Made by a program: the position numbers and the translations under genes
The notes under the pieces: model-generated
Seen by the model: the letters and a program-made list of their open reading frames with translations, nothing else
Told to the model about the DNA's origin: nothing
Databases searched by the model: none
Shown here: positions 16,640 through 25,928 of the stretch, one piece after another
Layout: the number at the start of each line of letters is the position of its first letter
Numbering within the stretch: position 1 is the first letter of the stretch
Origin: Microbacterium sp.
GTDB taxonomy: Bacteria > Actinomycetota > Actinomycetes > Actinomycetales > Microbacteriaceae
Assembly (NCBI RefSeq): GCF_031180975.1
Contig: NZ_JAPSLI010000004.1
Span: forward strand, 186,001-250,000
Direction of reading: 5' to 3'
Length of the DNA stretch: 64,000 nucleotides

Positions 16640-18103
16640 TCACACGAGCGGATGCCGGGGCGCGTGCGCTTCCAGGAACTCGTACACGTCGGTCGTGTCG
16701 ACGCCAGGGAAGGCGCCGGTGGGCAACGTGGCGAGCAGGGTGCGGGGCGTCCGCACGTTCGGCCAGGAGTTCTCACGCCAGCGCTCCTCGAGCTCGGCGG
16801 GTGCGCGGCGGCAGCACGTCTCGACCGAGTGCTTGGAGACACCGCGGTGCGGGGTGTCCCGCCCGACGAACCACTTCGTGTCGTCGAAGCGGACGCCGAC
16901 GCTCACCGAGTGCAGGCCCTCGCTGGACGGCTCGACGCGCGCGGTGCACCAGTAGGTGCCGTTGCCGGTGTCGGTGTACTGGTAGTACGGGTTGAACCGG
17001 TCCTCGACGTCGAACACGACACGGCTGGTCCACCGCCGGCAGCACATCTGCCCCTCGATGGCGCCGAGCCGGTCGGTCGGGAAGTTCACGTCGTCGTTCT
17101 CGTACGCCTTGGTGATCGTGCCTGACTCGTGCACCTTCAGGAAGTGCACCGGGATGTCGAGGTGGCGGGTGGCCAGGTTCGTGAAGCGGTGCGCGGCGGT
17201 CTCGTACGAGACCGAGTAGGCGTCACGCAGGTCCTCGATGGAGACCGCACGGCGGGACTTGGCATCGCGCAGCACCGGCACGACGTGCGCCTCGGGCATG
17301 AGCAGCGCACCGGTGAGGTAGTTGGTCTCCACCCGCTGGCGCAGGAACTCCGCGTAGCTGCGGGGTTCGCCGTGGCCGAGGATGCGGCTGGAGAGCGCCT
17401 GGAGCACGGCGGTGCGCGCGTCGCCCTTGGCCGGGATCCGGCTGGACAGATACAGCCGCCCGTTCGCCAGGTCGGCGACGCTGCGGGTGGTCTGCGGCAG
17501 GTCAGGCGCGTAGTGCAGCGTGAAGCCGAGGTGTGCCGCGATCTCCGAGGCGGTGCGCTGGGTGAGCGGTCCGCCGGGATGCCCGACAGCGGCGAGGATC
17601 TCGGCCGCCTTGCGCTCCAGATCGGGGAAGTGGTTGTCCTGTCTGCGCATCAGGTGGCGCAGCTCGACGTTGGCGCGCCGCGCCTCCTCCGGCGTCGCCG
17701 CCCGCTCGTCGCGCAGCCGTTCGATCTCGCCGTGCAACGCCAGCATCGCGGCGAGCGCCTCGGTCGGCAGCGACTTGGGGATGCGGAACGGCGACAGCCC
17801 GAGCGCCTGGAACGTCTGCCCGCGCATGGCGCGCTCCAGCGCGATCTCCATCGTGCTGCGCTCGTCGAGCGGTTCTGACTCGAGGATGCCGTCGAGCGTC
17901 GTCCCCAGCACCCGCGCGATGGTCCGCAGCAGCGTGAGCTTCGGCTCGCGCTTGCCTGTTTCGAACATCGACACCTGGCTGGGTGCGCGACCGATGGCGG
18001 CGGCCAGCTCCTCCAGCGTCATCCTGCGTTCGGTGCGGAGCTTGCGGATCCGCCGCCCGATGGTGAGGGCGTCGGCCTCTTCCACGGCATCCAGGGTGGT
18101 CAT
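16640..18103 (-). CDS. ramB: RamB/ScfR-type regulator (XRE HTH plus short-chain acyl sensor domain)
   Basis: The 487-residue product begins with an XRE HTH at about residues 15-70 ([17 protein letters not shown], then [15 protein letters not shown]). An IrrE-like middle and the C-terminal cysteine-containing region ([16 protein letters not shown]) match the short-chain fatty-acyl regulator family, which includes RamB of Corynebacterium and mycobacteria. RamB controls acetate and glyoxylate genes, often repressing aceA. The gene here is divergent from aceA over 141 bp, strong support for that role. The symbol rests on family and context. Confidence 0.87.
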   Translation of the reverse strand: MTTLDAVEEADALTIGRRIRKLRTERRMTLEELAAAIGRAPSQVSMFETGKREPKLTLLRTIARVLGTTLDGILESEPLDERSTMEIALERAMRGQTFQALGLSPFRIPKSLPTEALAAMLALHGEIERLRDERAATPEEARRANVELRHLMRRQDNHFPDLERKAAEILAAVGHPGGPLTQRTASEIAAHLGFTLHYAPDLPQTTRSVADLANGRLYLSSRIPAKGDARTAVLQALSSRILGHGEPRSYAEFLRQRVETNYLTGALLMPEAHVVPVLRDAKSRRAVSIEDLRDAYSVSYETAAHRFTNLATRHLDIPVHFLKVHESGTITKAYENDDVNFPTDRLGAIEGQMCCRRWTSRVVFDVEDRFNPYYQYTDTGNGTYWCTARVEPSSEGLHSVSVGVRFDDTKWFVGRDTPHRGVSKHSVETCCRRAPAELEERWRENSWPNVRTPRTLLATLPTGAFPGVDTTDVYEFLEAHAPRHPLV

Positions 18104-18126
18104 GCCGGCCAGTGTCTCACAACAGC

Positions 18127-18146
18127 AGAAATTCGGTCAAACTTCT
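18127..18146. promoter_or_regulatory. Candidate operator between ramB and aceA
   Basis: AGAAATT (18127-18133) and AACTTCT (18140-18146) form an inverted repeat with one mismatch and a 6-base spacer. It lies 24 bp upstream of ramB and 98 bp upstream of aceA. A dimeric regulator could bind here. It does not obviously match the Corynebacterium RamB consensus. Confidence 0.4.
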
Positions 18147-18244
18147 CTCGTGGATTGGTCATCGGAGTCGCAGTTCTTCACGGAAAGTGGATGCACGCCC
18201 TCTCTCGGGAGAACCCGGACGAGACCCACGCAGAGGAGAGATCA

Positions 18245-19558
<1,314 letters not shown>

Positions 19559-19585
19559 CCCCCACCCTGTTCCCGTCAATCTCCC

Positions 19586-19652
19586 GTTTGGGGCGGATTC
19601 TCGCGTTCGGGGCGGCACACACCCGCCCCGAACGCGAGAATCCGCCCCAAAC
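19586..19652. repeat. Perfect 30-bp inverted repeat between aceA and aceB
   Basis: The arms 19586-19615 and 19623-19652 are exact complements, separated by 7 bases (CACACAC). Each arm carries two copies of GGGGCGG around ATTCTCGCGTTC. This is far longer than needed for a terminator and looks like a mobile or REP-type palindrome lying in an operon gap. It should form a very stable hairpin in the aceA-aceB transcript. Confidence 0.9.
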
Positions 19653-19692
19653 CCCACAGGACAACGCACTTCACGACGAAGGACTTCCGATC

Positions 19693-21333
19693 ATGAGCAC
19701 TCCCACCACGCCGATCGAGACCATGCGTCTCGGCCCGGCACTGACCATCACCGGGCCGCTGCGCGACCGGTTCGACGAGATCCTCACGCCGGAGGCGCTG
19801 GCGTTCCTCACCGAGCTGCACCACCGGTTCGCCTCACGCCGCCACGACCGCCTCGCCGACCGGATGCGCCGCCGCTTCGAGATCGGCAATGGGCACGATC
19901 CGCACTTCCGCGACGACACCGCGCACATCCGCGAGGATGCCGAATGGCGGGTCGCCGGCGCCGGACCGGGGCTCGAGGACCGCCGGGTGGAGATCACCGG
20001 CCCCACCGATCCGAAGATGACCATCAACGCGCTGAACTCCGGCGCACGCGTGTGGCTCGCCGACCAGGAGGACGCCACCAGCCCTACCTGGCAGAACGTC
20101 ATCGGCGGCCAGCTGTCGCTGCGCGACGCGATCCGCGGCGAGCTCAGTCACACGAGCCCCGAGGGCAAGGAGTACCGCGTCACCGCCGAGCGCACCCCGA
20201 CGATCGTCATGCGTCCGCGCGGCTGGCACCTCCCGGAGAAGCACCTGGAGTTCACCGACCGGTCGGGCCGCACCACCGCGGCATCCGGTTCGCTGGTCGA
20301 TTTCGGGCTGTACTTCGTGCACAGTGCGCAGGCGCTCATCGACGCCGGCCGCGGGCCGTACTTCTACCTGCCGAAGCTCGAGTCCAGCGAGGAGGCCCGA
20401 CTGTGGGACGACGTGTTCTCGTTCAGCGAGGAGTACATCGGCATCCCGCACGGCACCATCCGCGCGACGGTCCTGATCGAGACGCTCCCCGCGGCGTTCG
20501 AGATGGAGGAGATCCTGTTCGAGCTGCGTGACCACTGCGCGGGGCTGAACGCCGGCCGTTGGGACTACATCTTCTCGATCATCAAGAACTACCGGGGTCG
20601 CGGGGCCCGGTTCGTGCTCCCCGACCGCAGCGAGGTCACCATGACCGTGCCGTTCATGCGGGCCTACACCGAGCTGCTGGTGAAGACGTGCCACAAGCGC
20701 GGCGCCTACGCGATCGGCGGCATGAGCGCCTTCATCCCGAACCGCCGCGACCCCGAGGTCACGGCGCGGGCGCTGGACAAGGTCGCCGCGGACAAGAAGC
20801 GCGAGGCCGGCGACGGGTTCGACGGCACCTGGGTCGCCCACCCCGATCTCATCCCGGCGGCGCAGGCCGAGTTCGATGCGGTGCTGGGCGACCGGCCGCA
20901 CCAGCTCGACCGCCGGCGCGACGACGTCGAGGTGCGTCCCGCCGAGCTGATCGACCTGCACATCGGTCGGCCGATCACCGCGCAGGGCGTGCACGACAAC
21001 GTCTCGGTGGCCATCCGCTACATCGAGGCGTGGCTGCGGGGCCTGGGCGCGGTCGCCATCGACAACCTGATGGAGGATGCCGCGACCGCCGAGATCAGCC
21101 GCTCGCAGGTGTGGCAGTGGATCCACCAGGACCGCACCACCGAGAACGGCACCCCGATCACCGTGGAGTACGTCGAGGGGCTGATCGCCGAAGTGCTGGC
21201 ATCCGTCCCCCGCTTCGAGGGCGACCGGTTCGACGACGCGGCCGAGGTGTTCCGCGAGGTGTCGCTGCGGGAGGAATTCCCCGAGTTCCTCACCACCGGG
21301 GCATACTCGAAGCACCTCGTGGAGCAGGACTGA
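19693..21333 (+). CDS. aceB: Malate synthase A
   Basis: The 546-residue protein has the length of malate synthase A. The segment [19 protein letters not shown] and the conserved [20 protein letters not shown], followed by [15 protein letters not shown], hold the catalytic Arg and Mg-binding Glu/Asp of this TIM-barrel enzyme. It joins glyoxylate and acetyl-CoA to malate, completing the glyoxylate shunt begun by aceA. The ATG at 19693 comes about 135 bp after aceA. The rraA-like gene follows after 46 bp. Confidence 0.97.
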   Translation: MSTPTTPIETMRLGPALTITGPLRDRFDEILTPEALAFLTELHHRFASRRHDRLADRMRRRFEIGNGHDPHFRDDTAHIREDAEWRVAGAGPGLEDRRVEITGPTDPKMTINALNSGARVWLADQEDATSPTWQNVIGGQLSLRDAIRGELSHTSPEGKEYRVTAERTPTIVMRPRGWHLPEKHLEFTDRSGRTTAASGSLVDFGLYFVHSAQALIDAGRGPYFYLPKLESSEEARLWDDVFSFSEEYIGIPHGTIRATVLIETLPAAFEMEEILFELRDHCAGLNAGRWDYIFSIIKNYRGRGARFVLPDRSEVTMTVPFMRAYTELLVKTCHKRGAYAIGGMSAFIPNRRDPEVTARALDKVAADKKREAGDGFDGTWVAHPDLIPAAQAEFDAVLGDRPHQLDRRRDDVEVRPAELIDLHIGRPITAQGVHDNVSVAIRYIEAWLRGLGAVAIDNLMEDAATAEISRSQVWQWIHQDRTTENGTPITVEYVEGLIAEVLASVPRFEGDRFDDAAEVFREVSLREEFPEFLTTGAYSKHLVEQD

Positions 21334-21379
21334 CGACTGTCCGCCGGGGATCCGATACGACGACACGAGAGGAAGCCCG

Positions 21380-21844
21380 ATGACCAGCACCGCGGACCTG
21401 TACGACGAGCACGGTGAGAACCTGCAGTCGCTGCCCCTGCAGCTGCGCTCGTTCGGTGGGCACGCGGCGTTCGAGGGGCCGGTCCGCACGGTGCGCTGCT
21501 TCCAGGACAATCAGCTCGTCAAGGACCTGCTGGCCACTCCGGGTGACGGCGCGGTGCTCGTCATCGACGGGGAGGGCTCGCTGGGCACCGCCCTCATGGG
21601 CGACATGATCGCGCAGAGCGCGGTCGACAACGGCTGGGCGGGCGTCGTGATCCACGGCGCGATCCGCGACAGCGTCGCCATCGGCTCGCTCCCGCTCGGC
21701 GTGAAGGCGCTGGGCACCAACCCGCGCAAGAGCGGCAAGACCGGGCAGGGCGAGGTCGACGCGACCGTCGAGTTCGGCGGCGTCACGTTCCGCCCCGGCG
21801 CCCGGCTGTACGCCGACGAGGACGGCATCCTGGTCGAACGCTGA
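21380..21844 (+). CDS. rraA: RraA-family protein (putative 4-hydroxy-4-methyl-2-oxoglutarate aldolase / oxaloacetate decarboxylase fold)
   Basis: This 154-residue protein has the RraA fold. The phosphate/metal-binding loop is seen as GEGSLGTALMGDMIAQSA, followed by GVVIHGAIRD with the Arg-Asp pair used for metal and substrate in the aldolase members. E. coli RraA inhibits RNase E, but many family members are metal-dependent pyruvate aldolases or oxaloacetate decarboxylases. It trails aceB by 46 bp and may be co-transcribed. The context of C4 acid metabolism would fit an enzymatic role. Confidence 0.88.
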   Translation: MTSTADLYDEHGENLQSLPLQLRSFGGHAAFEGPVRTVRCFQDNQLVKDLLATPGDGAVLVIDGEGSLGTALMGDMIAQSAVDNGWAGVVIHGAIRDSVAIGSLPLGVKALGTNPRKSGKTGQGEVDATVEFGGVTFRPGARLYADEDGILVER

Positions 21845-21911
21845 CCGGCCGCGCGCTGACCGGCCCGCACTGACCGGCCCCGTGCCGTCGCGCCGGGCGT
21901 ACTCTGAGGGC

Positions 21912-22355
21912 ATGGCCGAAATCAGCAGCGAGCGGCGCGCCCTCCTGGAGGGGGTCGCCGGCGAGTTCCTGCACGAGTACCCCCGCGGTGCGCGCCTGCT
22001 GGCGGTCGCCGGGGCGGATGCCGGCCGCGCGGCCGACTTCGCCCGCGATCTGGCATCCGTGCTGGCCGAGCGGGGTCTCGCGACGTCCTCCGTCGCGCAG
22101 GACGGTCGCGGCGAGCACGAGCTGCGGGCGGAGGTCGCCGCTCCGGTGCGCGCCGAACGGGCGGATGCCGTCACGATCGTGTCCGGAGACGGCTCACTGC
22201 TCGCAGACCGCACGCGCGGCCTGTGGCACTCCAGCGTCTGCGTCGTGGCCGGCGACGAGGAGGCGAACACGCTGGCATCCGCCATCGTCGACGCCACCGA
22301 CCCGGACCGCCCGATCCGCCGCCTGGCGGACTACTGCCAATGCGACATCGAGTAG
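21912..22355 (+). CDS. Small protein with a degenerate P-loop-like start, function unknown
   Basis: The 147-residue product starts at the ATG at 21912. Its first part reads ARLLAVAGADAGRAADFARD, placed like the Walker A strand-loop-helix of uridine-kinase-type P-loop proteins, but the Gly-Lys-Ser/Thr is missing. A later DAVTIVSGDGSLLADRTRGL and VCVVAGDEEANTLASAIVDA could be the further strands of such a fold. It ends RRLADYCQCDIE. It lies between rraA and aspartate aminotransferase. It may be a kinase-like fold that has lost nucleotide binding; this is an inference from shape. Confidence 0.65.
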   Translation: MAEISSERRALLEGVAGEFLHEYPRGARLLAVAGADAGRAADFARDLASVLAERGLATSSVAQDGRGEHELRAEVAAPVRAERADAVTIVSGDGSLLADRTRGLWHSSVCVVAGDEEANTLASAIVDATDPDRPIRRLADYCQCDIE

Positions 22356-22459
22356 CGGACGAGCCGGAGTTTTCCCGTCGCGGAAAGATCCGCCCTTCTT
22401 GCATGCCGTCGACGCCGTAAGGCCTCACTCCGCGGGACGCCGCCGGGTACGCTCGTAGC

Positions 22460-23662
22460 GTGACCGAACGCGCCCCTCTCTCCCGCAAGCTGTCCGCCAT
22501 CGCCGAGTCCGCCACCCTCAAGGTGGACGCCAAGGCCAAGGCCCTCAAGGCCGAGGGCAAGCCCGTCATCTCGTATGCGGCCGGCGAGCCCGACTTCGCC
22601 ACGCCGCAGTTCATCGTGGATGCCGCCGCCGAGGCCCTCGCCGACCCGGCCAGCTACCGGTACACCCCCGCACCCGGTCTTCCTGCGCTGCGTGAGGCGA
22701 TCGCCGCCAAGACGCTGCGCGACTCCGGCCTGGAGGCCTCGCCGAACCAGGTGATCGTCACCAACGGCGGCAAGCAGGCCGTATACCAGGCCTTCCAGGC
22801 CGTGGTGAACCCCGGCGACGAGGTGCTGCTGCCCGCGCCGTACTGGACGACCTACCCCGAGGCGATCCGCCTCGCCGACGGCATCCCGGTCGAGGTGTTC
22901 GCCGGAGCCGACCAGGACTACAAGGTGACCGTCGAGCAGCTCGAGGAGGCGCGTACCGACCGCACCACCGTGCTCGTGTTCGTCTCGCCGTCCAACCCGA
23001 CCGGATCGGTATACACCGCCGAGGAGACCAAGGCGATCGCCGAATGGGCGCTCGAGTACGGCATCTGGATCATCTCCGACGAGATCTACCAGAACCTCAC
23101 CTACGAGGGTGTCAAGGCGACGTCGATCGTCGAGGCCGTCCCGGACGTCGCCGGCCAGACCATCCTCGTGAACGGGGTCGCGAAGACGTACGCCATGACC
23201 GGCTGGCGGGTGGGCTGGATGGTGGGACCTGCGGATGCCATCAAGATCGCCGGCAACCTGCAGTCGCATCTATCCAGCAACGTGAACAACGTGGCGCAGA
23301 AGGCGGCGATCGCCGCGCTGAACGGCCCGCAGGCCGAGGCGCAGCAGATGCGCGAGGCGTTCGACCGCCGTCGCCGCCTGATCGTGTCGGAGCTGTCGAA
23401 GATCGACGGCATGCGGGTACCCAATCCGACCGGCGCCTTCTACGTGTACCCCGACGTGCAGGGCCTGCTCGGCCGCACGTGGGGAGGCGTCACGCCGACC
23501 ACGTCCCTCGAGCTCGCCGACCTGATCCTCGACCAGGCCGAGGTCGCGGTGGTGCCCGGTGAGGCGTTCGGCCCGTCCGGCTACATCCGGATGTCGTACG
23601 CGCTCGGCGACGACGCCCTGCTCGAGGGCGTCCAGCGCCTGCAGCGACTGTTCGCCTCCTGA
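22460..23662 (+). CDS. aspC: Aspartate aminotransferase (class I, type Ib)
   Basis: The 400-residue PLP enzyme starts at GTG 22460. The PLP lysine is in [16 protein letters not shown], the substrate loop is [12 protein letters not shown], and [11 protein letters not shown] plus [12 protein letters not shown] bind the cofactor. It moves the amino group between aspartate and 2-oxoglutarate. A type-Ib enzyme may also act on prephenate or other acids. It converges on murB across a repeat-rich gap. Confidence 0.94.
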   Translation: MTERAPLSRKLSAIAESATLKVDAKAKALKAEGKPVISYAAGEPDFATPQFIVDAAAEALADPASYRYTPAPGLPALREAIAAKTLRDSGLEASPNQVIVTNGGKQAVYQAFQAVVNPGDEVLLPAPYWTTYPEAIRLADGIPVEVFAGADQDYKVTVEQLEEARTDRTTVLVFVSPSNPTGSVYTAEETKAIAEWALEYGIWIISDEIYQNLTYEGVKATSIVEAVPDVAGQTILVNGVAKTYAMTGWRVGWMVGPADAIKIAGNLQSHLSSNVNNVAQKAAIAALNGPQAEAQQMREAFDRRRRLIVSELSKIDGMRVPNPTGAFYVYPDVQGLLGRTWGGVTPTTSLELADLILDQAEVAVVPGEAFGPSGYIRMSYALGDDALLEGVQRLQRLFAS

Positions 23663-23707
23663 CGCTTTCGCGGGCTGCAGGCTCGACTCGCGACACCCGG
23701 TGGCACG

Positions 23708-23785
23708 CGAGTGCACGGTTTACCGTCGAGTGCACGGCATCCCGGCGCACGCAAGCCGTGCGCTCGGCGGGATCCGGTGCACTCG
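23708..23785. repeat. Compound inverted repeat with three GAGTGCACGG-type copies
   Basis: CGAGTGCACGG occurs directly at 23708-23718 and 23727-23737, and a related copy lies inverted at 23774-23785. Segments 23728-23744 and 23768-23784 form long near-perfect arms, and GCGCACG/CGTGCGC (23745-23751, 23757-23763) adds an inner stem. It fills the gap between the convergent aspC and murB and probably ends both transcripts. Its size suggests a dispersed repeat element. Confidence 0.75.
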
Positions 23786-23797
23786 AAGCGGGCGGGG

Positions 23798-24934
23798 CTA
23801 GAGCTCCACACCCACCAGCACGGGTTCGGGTTGCAACAGCAACCCGTACTCGGCGTGCACGCGGCTCTGGATGAACCGGGCGAGTTCGCTGATCTCGCCG
23901 GCGGTCGCCGTGCCACGGTTGGTCAGGGCGAGCGCATGCTTGGTCGACACCGACGCGCGCGACTGCGGCAGCTTGAAACCCTTGCGGATGCCGGAGTTCT
24001 CGATCAGCCAGGCCGCACTGACCTTCACCTTGGCCTCGTGCGCCTCGGCGTGCGGGACGACGCCGCCGTAGGAAGCGAGCGGGATGACGGTGACGGCGTC
24101 CAGGTCGGGCTCGACCGTCCAACGCGGGCACTCCGCCGGCAGGGTGCGGGCGACGTGCTCTGGGACGATCGCATTCTGGAAGAACGACCCGGCGCTGTAG
24201 GTGTCGGGGTCGGCGTCGTCGAGCAGCATCCCCTTCATGGCGCGGGTGGCGAGGATGCGCTCGCGCACCCACCGCAGCGGCACCGGGTCGAAGCCCTCGA
24301 GCCCGAGCGCACGGCGCAGCTGCTCTCCGCGCACCACGCGCCCGCCCTCGCCCGTGACGGCCAGGTCGAGGGTGACGGAGAGGATCACCGCCCGCCGGTC
24401 CGGCACCCCGCCGTAGTGGTGCTTGAGCACCGAGGTGCGAAAGCCCAGCCCGAGCTCCGCGGCCGGCACGACGACCGGCTCCGAGGCGTGCTCGTCGATG
24501 AGTTCGACCTCGACGAGCGTCTCCTGGATCTCCTGCCCGTAGGCGCCCACGTTCTGCACCGGCGCGGCACCGACGGTGCCGGGGATGCCGCTCATCGCCT
24601 CGATGCCCGCGTAGCCGCGCTCGACGGCGTACGCGACGAGCTCGTCCCAGGAGTGACCGGCCTGCACACGCAGCCGCACTCGTCCCTCGTGCGGAGACGG
24701 CAGCTCCTCGATGCCGGTGGTGAGCACTCGGATCACGGTGCCGTCGAACGGCTGGTCCCCGGCGAACAGGTTGGAGCCGCCGCCCAGCACGAACCAGTCG
24801 TCGCCGTCGGACCAGACGTCCTGCAGCGCGTCGATCAGTTCGGCGGTGGTCGTCGCCTCCAGCATCCGCCGCGGGGCGGCGCCGGTGCGCAGGGTCGTGA
24901 GCGAGCGCAGGGGCAGCGGGCTGACCTCGCGCAT
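23798..24934 (-). CDS. murB: UDP-N-acetylenolpyruvoylglucosamine reductase (MurB)
   Basis: This 378-residue FAD enzyme reduces UDP-GlcNAc-enolpyruvate to UDP-MurNAc in peptidoglycan synthesis. The FAD-binding start VLGGGSNLFAGDQPFDG, the segment GIEAMSGIPGTVGAAPVQNVGAYGQE (given here by its ends), the catalytic-serine motif DTYSAGSFFQNAI, and SAAWLIENSGIRKGF are all conserved. The length matches the longer type-I MurB. Its stop is at 23798, and a hadB-like gene stops 2 bp upstream of its start, so the three minus-strand genes probably share a transcript. Confidence 0.97.
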   Translation of the reverse strand: MREVSPLPLRSLTTLRTGAAPRRMLEATTTAELIDALQDVWSDGDDWFVLGGGSNLFAGDQPFDGTVIRVLTTGIEELPSPHEGRVRLRVQAGHSWDELVAYAVERGYAGIEAMSGIPGTVGAAPVQNVGAYGQEIQETLVEVELIDEHASEPVVVPAAELGLGFRTSVLKHHYGGVPDRRAVILSVTLDLAVTGEGGRVVRGEQLRRALGLEGFDPVPLRWVRERILATRAMKGMLLDDADPDTYSAGSFFQNAIVPEHVARTLPAECPRWTVEPDLDAVTVIPLASYGGVVPHAEAHEAKVKVSAAWLIENSGIRKGFKLPQSRASVSTKHALALTNRGTATAGEISELARFIQSRVHAEYGLLLQPEPVLVGVEL

Positions 24935-24935
24935 G

Positions 24936-25340
24936 TCAGAGGGCGACCCGCAGCTGCGCCTTCACGAGCACCGTGGTGTCGGAGTGCTTGACCATGAAGT
25001 CGATGCGGGCGGACTCCTCGTCCACCGCGCCCACCTTGGCGAGCACGTGCACATCGGCGCCGTCGGTCGGGTGCACGACGACCGGCTTGGTGAAGCGCAC
25101 GCCGTAGTCGAGGATCCCCTTCACGTCGCCGAGCGCCGAGACCACCACGGACGAAGCGATGCCCATCGTGAGCATGCCGTGCGCGAGCACGCCGGGAAGC
25201 CCCACCTCGGCGGCGACGTCGTCGCGGTAGTGGATGGGGTTGAAGTCACCCGAGGCGCCGGCGTAGCGCACCAGCGACTCGCGGGTCAGGTGCACGGTGC
25301 GCTCGGCGATGACGTCGCCGACCGTGAAGCGCGCGGCCAT
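24936..25340 (-). CDS. MaoC/HadB-like (R)-hydratase subunit
   Basis: The 134-residue hot-dog protein carries the hydratase-2 motif YAGASGDFNPIHYRDDVAAE with catalytic Asp and His, and GVLAHGMLTMG. These are typical of HadB-type subunits of beta-hydroxyacyl-ACP dehydratase or enoyl-CoA hydratase 2. The ATG at 25340 shares one base with the stop of the partner gene (TGATG); a GTG one codon earlier is also possible. It likely forms a heterodimer with the product of 25340-25786. In mycobacteria HadAB acts in FAS-II; the role in a bacterium probably lacking mycolates is open. Confidence 0.85.
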   Translation of the reverse strand: MAARFTVGDVIAERTVHLTRESLVRYAGASGDFNPIHYRDDVAAEVGLPGVLAHGMLTMGIASSVVVSALGDVKGILDYGVRFTKPVVVHPTDGADVHVLAKVGAVDEESARIDFMVKHSDTTVLVKAQLRVAL

Positions 25341-25786
25341 CACTCCCCCTCTCCGACCAGCAGGACGCTGGTCGCGGTCACCACGTGCGCGCCGGTGGCG
25401 TCGGTGACCTCCGCCTCGCTGGTGATCATCGCGTTGCCGCCGAGAGCGCGGATGCCGGTGACGCGCAGCCGTCCGGTCAGCTCGTCGCCCGCCACGATCG
25501 GGCGCGAGTACTGGAAGCGCTGCTCGGCGTGGATGGTGCGCGCCAGCACGATGCCCGAGTCCGGCTCGGCGAGCAGCTGCTGCAGCGTCTGGTCCTGGAT
25601 CACCATCGCGAAGGTCGGCGGGGCGACGACGTCGGCGTAGCCGAGTGCGCGCGCCGCGTCGACGTCGGTGTGCAGGGGCGCATCGGCGAAGACGGCGCGG
25701 GCGAACTCGCGCACCTTCTCCCGGCCGACGAGGTAGGGGGCCGTCGGCGGGAACTCCCGGCCGACCAGATCGTTGTTCACGGGCAC
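25340..25786 (-). CDS. HadA-like dehydratase partner (FAS1-like MaoC N-terminal domain)
   Basis: The 148-residue product has the non-catalytic hot-dog half: FPPTAPYLVGREKVREFARAV, then ALGYADVVAPPTFAMVIQD. These match the HadA/HadC-type subunit that completes the substrate tunnel of MaoC dehydratases. GTG starts exist at residues 1 and 3. The 3' end overlaps the hadB-like gene by one to four bases, a sign of coupled synthesis. The pair lies upstream of murB. Its acyl substrate is not known. Confidence 0.85.
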   Translation of the reverse strand: MPVNNDLVGREFPPTAPYLVGREKVREFARAVFADAPLHTDVDAARALGYADVVAPPTFAMVIQDQTLQQLLAEPDSGIVLARTIHAEQRFQYSRPIVAGDELTGRLRVTGIRALGGNAMITSEAEVTDATGAHVVTATSVLLVGEGE

Positions 25787-25847
25787 CCCTCGATCCTACC
25801 CAGGCCCGTCACAACGCCTCGGGTCTCGTGCGATTGTGTGCGGATGC

Positions 25848-25876
25848 TTGACCGCGGCGCGCCATCGTGATGCACT
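25848..25876 (+). promoter_or_regulatory. Possible promoter of the GH31 gene
   Basis: TTGACC (25848-25853) and TGCACT (25871-25876) are 17 bases apart, 52 bp upstream of the start. The -35 is good and the -10 weak. Confidence 0.35.
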
Positions 25877-25928
25877 GTGATTGTTTCGGCACCACTTCAA
25901 GCAGAATCAATCAAGAGTGAGGACAACG

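Noticed and set aside
13459..16995. Open frame of 1178 codons on the plus strand
   Set aside because: It crosses gabT antisense and then runs out of frame through the PucR gene; the sequence is Arg/Ala/Gly-rich without motifs. It is a GC-driven shadow.
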